DNA from: Chrysopilus asiliformis | Taxonomy: Eukaryota; Arthropoda; Insecta; Diptera; Rhagionidae | DNA length: 64,000 nucleotides | NCBI GenBank assembly: GCA_964034945.1 | Contig: OZ035962.1 | Location: forward strand, 9,933,789 to 9,997,788 | Direction: 5' to 3' | In this document: positions 36,475 through 45,729 of the stretch, piece by piece | How the letters are laid out: every line of letters starts with the position of its first letter | Numbering within the stretch: the stretch's first letter is position 1 | The notes under the pieces: model-generated | What the model was told of the DNA's origin: nothing | The model's input: only the letters and a program-made list of their open reading frames with translations | The model's database searches: none | Program-made: the position numbers and the translations under genes

Positions 36475-36880
36475 ATAGGGTAAAGTATCCAGATCTGAGC
36501 CCCGGCACCAGTTCTGAGCACCCCTGTTAATTTTCCGGCTAAAACAAGAATTGTGCGCGATTGAGCCGATTAAACCACATTTCACAACGTGATGAAACCA
36601 ATTATTCTTCGAATTCAATTCTTATTTCTATAAGTTACTAGGCGTACTTAATTTAATACGGGGGTCTCAGAACTGGATTTTGGGATAATATCCACATTTA
36701 CACATAATTCTTTTTTTTATCCAAATTGTTGAGGAATATGTATATGTTAATTTAATTTAAACATTCCATACTTTCGACCAGTAAGTGTAAGTTTCTCAGA
36801 AAGTATACGGAAGACAAAGAAAATATGGTATGAAGTGAAAAAAGGATTAAGGGGGCTCAGATCTGGGTATTTTACCCTAT
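36475..36880. mobile_element. MITE with ATAGGGTAAAGTATCCAGAT ends
   Basis: The left ATAGGGTAAAGTATCCAGAT then CTGAGCCCC and the right GGGGGCTCAGATCTGGGTAT then TTTACCCTAT are inverted ends of about 29 bp; 406 bp in total, no coding capacity. Confidence 0.85.
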
Positions 36881-36919
36881 AAGATGCTTTAAATAGAAGA
36901 AAAAATATTCCAATACACT

Positions 36920-37285
36920 TCATAGCTAACGTTACTTTTCCAAAAGTTGATAGAAAACTATACGGTTTTGGCAAAATTCATCCCCAAAAAATTTCATGTT
37001 GTTAGCTCCACGCCTATTTCACCAACTTACAAATTTGTATTTACGAGTGTTTTTGAAGCTTTTTTTAACAAAACTTGTAAATTTTTGTCTTTTTGTGCTT
37101 TAGTAGGTACAAATATATAATTGTAATTTGTAGTTTGGTGAAATAGGCCACGGATGCACGGACATTCTTATCGTTTTCCCTGAAACGGAATTCATATTGG
37201 TCAGAAAGTTTTGCACGGAGGCAGTTCTCGAGTCGGTCACTGTCATAAAAACAATACTTTCCTGTTATAGCTACGCAGAGGAAAG
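36920..37285 (+). mobile_element. Degenerate copy of the ACTTTCCTC...GAGGAAAGT family
   Basis: GTTACTTTTCCAAAAGTTGA, GTTGTTAGCTCCACGC, CACGGACATTCTTATCG, CCCTGAAACGGAATTC, TCGAGTCGGTCACTGTC and a final GCAGAGGAAAG occur in family order. Confidence 0.65.
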
Positions 37286-38267
37286 AAAAACTAAACTATT
37301 CATGGAATTACTTTGATGCAATTTCTTAAAATATTTTTTAACGAATAAGCGGAAATTCATCTGAAAAAAATTGATTAGCCAGTTCGTTTACAAGTAATTT
37401 TGAAATATCATTACTATTGTACAATTATAACCAAGGAAAAGAAAGTGAAAAGCTCAATAAAAAGGTACAAAATGATTTTTTTGCACAAGTCCAACAATTC
37501 ACAAAGTGAAAGCGAAAGTCGTTAGACTAGACTTACTACAGGCATCATAAAGTTTAATTGGATTGGTAACAAGATCAAGATACTGCACGTATAATTCGAG
37601 CAAAAAAATTGTTCACACGAAAACATTTGCTAATTTAATTGCAAAATTATTTTAAATGCGAAAATTTAGGAACTTTTAGAAGTTTATGTTTGGTTTTATT
37701 GGTTCGTTTACAGAAATATTGACTTTTATTTAACTTGTTTTGGTCAATGGTTTTAATATACATATATGATTTATTTTGTGGCAATAATATTATATTTATA
37801 TTAACACTAGATTTACGGAAGTTGTGTTGCAAGAAAAAGCAATCAATTTGCTTGAAACTTCGCGGGTTGTTACCGGTAAATAACAGATTAGTTCAGACGC
37901 GCACTACGATGGGTACTAAAGTGAGAATTAAGCATAATACACACGGTCAACCAAAATATTGAAAGCACCAAAATATATTATTCTATCTTCTATCATTCGC
38001 ACAATGTTTCGAGTAGAACAAATTTTGTGACATTCGCCAAAAAATCAACTGCGGAATTTTAATATTTCAGCAATTGTAATTTATTAAGAAATAGTTTCTC
38101 CGGTTAAAACTGCTTTAATTTAATTTTTATCATTTTTTGCGGATTCGACAGGGTGTTAAAGCCAAGGTTTTCTTTTTCTCTGCATAAGCAAACAATTTTT
38201 TTCGAGATTTTTTACAAGTTTGATGTCATTTCTATAAAAATCTGTTCAAATAATTCTAGTAATGATC
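37286..38267. other. AT-rich intergenic DNA, no gene seen
   Basis: No supported gene. A TTAACACTAGATTTACGG string near 37800 resembles the start of the TTAA-bounded MITE at 56952 but has no partner end. Confidence 0.45.
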
Positions 38268-38406
38268 TGTGGCAACAAGTCATAAGAGCCTAAGTCGATT
38301 TTGAGATCAAGATAAAAAGATCTGTATTTACTTTAATAGACAGAGCAATTTGGCTTAGCCTAAAAACAGACTTATGCCCTTATGACTTGCTGCCACAGAT
38401 ATTACT
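38268..38406. mobile_element. Foldback with AGTAAT...ATTACT ends
   Basis: The left AGTAATGATCTGTGGCAACA and AGTCATAAGAGCCTAAGTC pair with the right arm (GACTTATGCCCTTATGACTT, then GCTGCCACAGATATTACT). Confidence 0.75.
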
Positions 38407-38663
38407 ATAGGTATGGTGATAAGCTTTAAAATGAAACTTCGTATGATATTCTAGGTATTCAAATTCTAGCGAAATAAGCATTTGAGGAAGAAGCTGATTT
38501 TTGACTAAATTCCAACTTTATATAAAGCTACAAAAAAAGTATTAAAAGATATTAAAAAAAGTCTGAGTTTCACACTTTACAGGAATTCCTCCTGTATTAC
38601 AGGCTAAAAAGTTAATTATTTGAATTTATCGATATCTGGGATTTCAATTATGTATTTTGATCA

Positions 38664-38776
38664 TTTTCGGGCCATAGGCCATATTGGAATATTTTTACTT
38701 CTATCGAAATCTGGTTCTGAATAGAAATGGTTTCGATAGAAGCAAAAATATTCCAATATGACATATAGCCCGAAAA
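38664..38776. mobile_element. 113-bp hairpin element
   Basis: The left TTTTCGGGCCATAGGCCATA, TTGGAATATTTTTACTTC and TATCGAAA pair with the right arm ending ATATAGCCCGAAAA; loop about 21 nt. Confidence 0.8.
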
Positions 38777-39454
38777 TAATCAAGTTAAGTCATAAAAATA
38801 CGAGAAAACGCTCCTAAGCCTAATGCTGATGACAAAAAATTAATCAATTTTGATGTAGGACTTGGGTAAATGGGGTTTTTGAGCTCTTGAGAAATTAATT
38901 AAATTTTTTCGGATATGAAAACATGTTGTCTAGACTATTAAGAAGGTAATTATGAGGATTTTTATTCTTCATTCATGGCAGTAACTTCTTCATTCGTGAC
39001 ACGAAAAGTATATTTATAAATTCTTTATTACCTTAAATAATTATCCATTTTGATTACAAAGTTACACAAAATTCTATTGTAAAATTCAAAATTAACAATT
39101 ATTTAAAATCTTGCAACTGTTGAACTCTTGCAATAATGATCAGTTGAGAAAAGGGTTTTTATTTCTTACTTATTTCTTAACAATTTTAATTGGCGAGATA
39201 AGTATCTCGCAAGCCCAAAAGTAACACAATTTTTAGCCACTGTTGATCTCATAGCCCAATAAATGTTATATAATCGGAGTGTTGTAGCTTGACCGCTGAA
39301 ATTGTAGCCTAAAACAGAAAAAATACACTCTCGATTAACACAAATCAGGGAGAAACCAATACAAAATGAATATTATTTTGTAAAAGGTCGACTGATTTAC
39401 CTGTGAGTGATCAAAACATACATTTTCTGCCCGTTATGAAAAAAATCACGCGTT

Positions 39455-39700
39455 TTAAGTATAGTCGCCAGATGATTTGATATGATGTGTAGGTAGATTT
39501 AAAGATTTCCCAACGTCATGACTTTTACTTTCACTACATCGACCAGACCCACAATTATTGACAAGATCGACAAGATCTAGACAGAGACTACGATCATCTG
39601 AAGTTGAAAAATTTTCTTCCGTTTGGGGGGAATCATCCGTTAAGATACGCTTCAAGAAGCTTTGTGTAGGAAATCGTGAGCGACTTACAGATCTCGCCAT
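39455..39700 (-). CDS. Doubtful reading frame of unknown function
   Basis: From ATG at 39698-39700 the minus strand reads about 80 residues, Ser- and Asp-rich (RSRFPTQSFLKRILTDDSPQ, then SLCLDLVDLVNN), in DNA clearly more GC-rich than its surroundings. An upstream in-frame ATG at 39769 would extend it. It ends in TAA at 39455 without a clear poly(A) signal. A consensus donor (TCTGTAAGTCG) sits four codons after ATG 39698, so it could instead be a short first exon. It lies head-to-head with the likely promoter of the CRAL-TRIO gene. No family recognised. Confidence 0.3.
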   Translation of the reverse strand: MARSVSRSRFPTQSFLKRILTDDSPQTEENFSTSDDRSLCLDLVDLVNNCGSGRCSESKSHDVGKSLNLPTHHIKSSGDYT

Positions 39701-39790
39701 GATCTCGATCAAATTATCGCGACACTTTCGCAAGGGCGCCACCTGGCGTGACGGAGAAAAGCTATACAATCGTAAGAAAAGTCGCGTAAT

Positions 39791-39813
39791 TCAGTTGATT
39801 GCGTGCTAAACGA
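39791..39813 (+). promoter_or_regulatory. Possible initiator and leader exon for the CRAL-TRIO gene
   Basis: TCAGTT at 39791-39796 matches the arthropod initiator. A consensus donor GTAAGG follows at 39814. Splicing this exon, which ends in A, to the acceptor before 40555, which starts TGTTGG, would create ATG TTG. This is an inference from junction sequence only. Confidence 0.35.
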
Positions 39814-40554
39814 GTAAGGGGCCATTGCGATTATTGCCTTTTATTATCGTCTATAGTATAGTGAGGGCTAATATCAACCTCGATTTAAATGAATTAATAT
39901 TGCGTTTGGCCAACTATTAAAAAAAATTCATGGACAGAGGAGACCACGTATCTAAAACTTAATTACATCATCAAAGAAATGAGAAAGTTATTGCTGGGTT
40001 TGCATACATTTTCGTTTTCAATATGAGTCAATAGTATTTTTATTTTGGTTGACTTTCAAGCGCCCACCAAAATGTTATTGTATTTCATTTGTTTGGCGTT
40101 TTTCCTTTTTCTTTTCCACCAAAAAATTTTTAATCGTATTGGATATTAGTAGATTTTTGGATATGTTAAATAAAAATGACGCCATCCGTAGCGTATATTA
40201 TTATTAAATAATGTGTCCGACTTCGGAAGTAATGATTCGAACAAATATTGTGTAACGGACAAAAGAGCAGATCGCCAAGATAGTGTGGTAATGGGAAATA
40301 TCCGGAATATTATCGCGTTTTTGGTAAATTTTTTTGTAACGATATTTTGATGGTCTTCAGGCGAAACGTAATGGCTATATTGGTATTATATAGTGTTATC
40401 CATTGAAAGATTTCCGATAGGAAATAATTTTTTCATTTAGTTCACCGTGAAAATGAATTATCCGGCTAGCGGTCATTTCTAATTGCAGCAATTTCCTCGG
40501 CATTCAGATTTTTTTTTAAATTGACATAAATTAATTTTGGTTCATTTCTTCCAG

Positions 40555-43475
40555 TGTTGGAAACTGAAGCAATCCGCCTTCCGAGTTTATCGACCACTCC
40601 CGATGAATACGACCCTTACGTATGCAAACTGGGCGCCGAATTCAAGAAAACCGCAAAAGAAGAGCTTCACGAAGACGACAATATCCGCAGGCAAGCTTTA
40701 GCCCAGTTCCGTGAATGGATCGCCAAACATCCGCACATCAAGAAATGCCGAACGGATGCTGTTTTCTTATTGCGTTTTCTACGAACGAAGAAGTTTTCCG
40801 TACCGTCTTCTTGCGAGATGCTGGAACGTTATCTGACCATACGGCAATTGTTTCCTGATTGGTTCCGGAAGTTGGACATTGAGGATCCAGCGCTTGAAGC
40901 GATCTTCGACAATGGATATTTGGTGCCGCTTCCAGAACGCGATGAGCTCGGCAGGCAGGTGATTATTTCGTTGGCAGGAAAATTCGATCCTTACAAATTT
41001 ACTTCCGCTCAAATGGCTCGAATCCATTCCCTAATCTGTGAAGCCGTCTTGGACGATGAGGAGTCACAAGTGGCTGGATATGTCTATATTAATGATGAAT
41101 CTGGAATGAATATGGGATTGGTTAGCTTGTGGTCCTTAACTGATCTTAGGAATATTGTCAAGTGCATACAGGTAAATTCAAAATCATAATATACTTAGAT
41201 TTGAAGAAATTTTCATAAATTATGTTTCACTTTTATTTAGAATTCGACACCGATGCGTCATAAGGAAACCCATTTCATAAATATTCCACACTATGCTAAC
41301 AAAGTAATTGAATTCGCTATTTCGATTCTGAGTGACAAACTGAAGAAACGAATTATCGTAAGTACCTATTGTTTAATATTTGCTTTTCTAATTTGTAGGA
41401 GGTTCAGCTATTTATTTATATTTTTAATTAAAAACATCTTTGGAAATTTCGTAAGATTTAAAAAAAAAAATGTTTAAAAAAATGATTGCAAGATCTCCGT
41501 GGATGAAATCTTTGCAAACAAAAACCTGATTTGGCGGCTAATATTTTTTTTTTCAAACTTCACATATTCTTTTCACGCATATCTACTGGGTATGGAATCA
41601 CTAAAATGACCTTAAAATGAAGGTCAAAATGTGCTAGAATTTTACAAACCCGAGTAGTAATGCAAATCATTAACCTTTAGACTATAATTTTTTCATTAAA
41701 ATCATAGGTTTTTGTTTTGAATATTTGTTTTATATTTGGCATCTACTTATTGCGATAAGTTGCCAAACGGGGCCACCCCGACAGTCTAAATGTTAAAAAC
41801 TTTGACAGCATAAGCAAGATTAGCCCCGTCGAAAAGTTTGGGAACCACTAGTTTAGACCAATGACTCCAAGCGTGGTCCAAGTGGTAAAGTATTTGGCCT
41901 GTAATTCGAAGATCGGTGGTTTGATTCCCTACTGTGACCATGTGGCCGTTCAAGTCCACTCCATTTGCTTTACGGTAGTTGCCGCTGGGTGTTGGTCTTG
42001 ACTGCTATCCCGATCTATGCTATTAACCCGTTGGAAACATGTTTTTTTTCTATGGGGATTAAAAATACTCTCTATACAAATTAATGATGTTTAAGCTACC
42101 AGTATTCATTTAAAAAAAATAAAAAATTTTAATTTTCCACAAATACGTTCACTGTAATCCAGATTTTTACTCAACTAATCAAAATTGGGTCACAAATGCA
42201 CTTAAAGGTGCACTGAATGAGATTAGAGTGTTTGAAAATAAATAAATATAAGTCAATTCAAATTTTTTTAGCAACTTTTAACTGCGTTGCCATATGGCAT
42301 CAAATCAAAATACCATATGGTAAAAAACCTTACAAATGTTGCATAAAACATTAAGCTAGAACCTGAATCGTACGTCGATGCGTCAGTCATGCGTGCGTCC
42401 GGTTGACAGTTCGATGCGGTGACAGTTGGGTACGGCAACGAATCTGGAGTTAATTCATTGTTTTGCACTTCTTCTATTAGTTTATCGTCGAAACAATTAC
42501 TTTCAATTTGTTCCATACTTAAATTGCTTAAATCGTAAACAAACTTTTTTGGGAAATTACATTTCTGTGCGTTGCCGCATGTAAAAGTAGAAATTCGACC
42601 TACTCTATGCAGTTGCCGCATCGGAAAACGTATTATACTCATACTCATAGCAGCCCGTTGATTCTACTCGAACTGTCAACCGGACGCACGCATGACGGAC
42701 GCATCGACGTACGATTCAGGTTCTACCTTTAATTGGTAAAAAACCTTACAAATGTTGCATTTCAACCATGGTTCGCAATCTGTGTAAAACCATAGGTGCG
42801 AAGCAGGGACGAAAACTGTTATGAATCTCAATTGAGGGGTCTTGTCCCATTTGGGATGTAGCGCCACTAAGTCTTTGCACCGATTACAGGAGTAGTTAAA
42901 TTTTATTAAACAAATCATACAATATGTAAATTCTTTTGTTAACAACTATTTTTTTTTGGGTAGGAATGCTAAGGTAACCTTAATTACAGTGGAAGGTAAC
43001 CTTAATTATAAAATATTGTGTGTGTGTGTATGGTTCTGAAAGTGTTTTTTAATCTACATTTAATTTCTCCGAGCATTCTTAAATGGGACTCTATATTTTT
43101 TAATGAACACAATTTTTCATATGTTTTTAACATTTGTAAGGTTACGAATACTTTTTGGTTATTTTCATATTTTTTTCAAATATATCATCATTTAACTATA
43201 TATTTTTGTTTCCATTCCAGCTTCACAAATCGATGGATGAGTTAAAGGCAAAAATTAATCCAGCGATTTTACCACTTGAATATGGTGGCACAGTTCCAAT
43301 GAGTGAAATGATAGCTCAATTCAAGGAAAAACTTAAGGCGAAACGAGCAGCCATATTGGCTTTGGACGATATGCAAATTGAAGTAACCAAAGACGCTGCA
43401 AATTTCGCTGGCAACAGTGACACCGATTTAGAAGTGGGCATCGTTGGCAGTTTTCGAAAGTTAGAAGTCGATTAG
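40555..43475 (+). CDS. CRAL-TRIO domain lipid-transfer protein, clavesin/TTP-like (329 aa)
   Basis: Cytosolic carrier of a hydrophobic ligand of the alpha-tocopherol transfer protein/CRALBP/clavesin class. Coding exons: 40555-41171, 41241-41357, 43221-43475; the joined frame is open. Residues about 45-90 form the CRAL-TRIO N-terminal helical domain, with the hallmark DAVFLLRFLRTKKFSV (68-83). Residues about 115-268 form the SEC14-like lipid pocket, including GYVYINDESGMNMG (175-188) and the closing LPLEYGG (262-268). The first exon has no ATG; its acceptor leaves TG TTG GAA, so the start codon is probably split by an upstream intron, most simply with the leader at 39793-39813. Intron 2 (1.86 kb) contains a tRNA-derived SINE and a foldback element. 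A poly(A) signal is at 43977-43982. The ligand cannot be deduced; insects have many such paralogues. Confidence 0.88.
41868..42045 (+). mobile_element. tRNA-derived SINE in the CRAL-TRIO intron
   Basis: A tRNA-like head carries an A box (TGGTCCAAGTGG, 41874-41885) and a B box (GGTTTGATTCC, 41918-41928) 32 bp apart, then ACTGTGACCA. It is followed by a non-tRNA body of about 100 bp. The stems are too poor for a functional tRNA. These are the Pol III promoter boxes expected of a SINE. Confidence 0.6.
42317..42761. mobile_element. Foldback element flanked by a direct repeat
   Basis: Arms 42357-42413 (CTAGAACCTGAATCGTACGT onward) and 42670-42727 are near-perfect complements of about 57 bp. The string GGTAAAAAACCTTACAAATG then TTGCAT occurs on both sides (about 42319 and 42735) in the same orientation. 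The right-hand repeat continues into a unit that recurs near 59690. Confidence 0.75.
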
Positions 43476-43482
43476 TTAGGAA

Positions 43483-44000
43483 AAAAAACTTATTTTTATG
43501 ATTAATATTTCTTAATTATACTTTTATTATAATTTTGTTTATAATTTTTTTAGATAATGCTTTTAGAATTTTAAACTTTTTGTACATACTTAAAAACAAA
43601 TTTCTTTGAATGTATGTTGATGCGAAAATTTGTTTTTAAGTATATTAAAACACAATTGATTTCTTTTTGTTAGATTTTATTAATTAATAGTGATAATTTT
43701 AGTTTAGCACATTTGCACATTTGTTTAATTTTTGCGCAAAAGCTATTTAGGTGGAATAAGTTACCATGTCTGTGATCCCTTTTTTTTAATGGGATGTAAA
43801 ATACTTAATTTTATTTTAATTATCCGAAAAAATTATATAAAATATAATAGAATTTATAATTTTTAAAAAAGTATGTGACTAGTTTAAGTGCCTCTGTGTG
43901 TTTATCAATCTTAATAATATTGTGTATATTATCTCACTTCACAATCTTCTAAGGGTCTAATTCACATTTTACATTCAATAAAATATACTGATGATGTCTT
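43483..44000. other. 3' untranslated region of the CRAL-TRIO gene
   Basis: AT-rich trailer ending at the AATAAA at 43977. It contains a short pair of near-complementary strings (ACTTAAAAACAAATTT at 43588 and AAATTTGTTTTTAAGT at 43627), a plausible hairpin. Confidence 0.55.
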
Positions 44001-44350
44001 AAGATTGTGTTTTTTTCACACCGAATAATAAAGGTGTTTGTTGGAAGTTTTCCGATTTTAAACCTCCTTCTAATTAAGTTATGTGTTCGTGAACGAATTC
44101 AGCGAGCCAAGAAACCCCCCAATGAGATTTTTTTTCCGAAAAATTTGAGAATCGCGTTATCGTTACAGGTCCCTCCTTTATTCTTACAACGAAAATGACG
44201 TCAGTTTTTCGCCAAACTTGTTTATACTTTTTAGTCTTCGGATGTAAATTCTTGCTTTTGAGTTATTCTTATTGACATCCAGAATCGAATTCAGCGATCC
44301 CAAAAAACCCCAGATTTTAGCCGACAATCTTTTAGGCGATGTCGTAAAAT
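44001..44350 (-). repeat. Reversed copy of the TCGCTGAATTCGATTCTG repeat
   Basis: CGAATTCAGCGAGCCAAGAA, CCCAATGAGATTTTTTTTCC, TTTTTAGTCTTCGGATG and AGAATCGAATTCAGCGATCC are complements of modules seen at 60390-60660. The two GAATTCAGCGA modules are about 200 bp apart. Confidence 0.65.
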
Positions 44351-44849
44351 TACGTAAACGTCAAATACAAAAATTAAAAAAAAAATTGTGAAATTCAGCT
44401 GCAACACAAAGAATTTTCTCCCTCATATTTTAATGAATCTTACGTTTTCACTGAATTTCAGCATTTTTAACTTCTAGTTTTGTTGCTGCTGAAAGATGAC
44501 TGCCGAACAGGTGATCGATTTACACAAAATATTCATGAGACACTTCCCGTAACAATACGCAATTGGTAATGTTATATCTTTGTATAAATACCCTGGATAT
44601 TTAAAATTTTAAACTTATCTCTCGCTGCAAAATTGATCGTTTTGAATGTTCAAATTGCTCAGTTTAGGGTTTTAACAAAACGGCAGCACTCACAGGTCAC
44701 ATTTTTCCTCAACGCCTCAAAGTATGCAATTTTCCATGATAAACACTGAAAAAAAAAACTTTTGATTCCATATAAAGTTTCACATGTAAAAGTTATAACA
44801 GCTTCTCTCTGTGTGCCAGTTGCTTTCTTTTAGCAATACATGTAAATAA

Positions 44850-45245
44850 TAATAGTATAAGATTAGTTTAAGTAAACTTAAAGTCAAGACTGAATCTCAG
44901 TATATCTACACAAGCTCCTTAAAAAAAAAAATCATAGGGCAAGATCGAACTTGCAATACTTTGAATAAAGATTTTTTCTATGTAAATATGTATATTCGTG
45001 TTGTGTATATTTTATCCACTGGCTCTAAGCCAAAAACAATAAATTATGGCGGGCGCAACCATATCATACTACTAATCAGCATACTAAACATGTAAATGTA
45101 TTCCACTAATTTCATATAAATCGAAAATAATTATGTAACAACAAAAGATGTGAACTTACTCTATCTGTTTTGTATCATAGGCTAAGTAACAATGTCTACA
45201 TTTAAGCATTTAGTCGCAATAAATTGAATTGAATTGAATTGAAAT
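44850..45245 (+). mobile_element. 3' tail of a non-LTR retrotransposon
   Basis: The segment ends AATAAATTGAATTGAATTGA (three to four GAATT units), the kind of short tandem tail found at the 3' ends of Jockey- and CR1-type non-LTR elements. The upstream limit is uncertain; no ORF remains. Confidence 0.5.
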
Positions 45246-45729
45246 TTAGCAATACATGTGTAAAACGCAATTGCTCAGTTTAGGATTTTAAGTCGCTAAA
45301 TTTGAGCAATTTTGATCCGATCAACTTAATATTTTGATAGATAAAGGTCGAAATTTTATACTTTAAGAATATGCAAAAAAAATCAATTTTGTCAAAGTTT
45401 GCAGGCAGACATAACCCCTTGCAATTTAATAATTTATCATAAACTAATTGCAATTTAATCATTATATTTATTGTCAAATGCAGTTAATCGGTACCCTATA
45501 TGAATGCTTTGATTGATAAATGAGACATTGACCTTTGAAATGTTGCATTTGAAAAGCGCTCATAACTTAAATCAAACATAATTACACCTGATGATTGCAG
45601 TCTGGAAGTCAAATGCGCATTCCAGCTGAGTTTTAATCAGGAAACATTTAGCTGAATAGGGGAATAAAATTCAAACAGCAGCCAGTTGAGAGTCTAATTT
45701 CATTCGGGTAACACCGATTTATATTCAAA

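Noticed and set aside
41868..41940. Functional tRNA gene
   Set aside because: Pol III boxes are present, but the acceptor and anticodon stems do not pair well and a SINE-like body follows.
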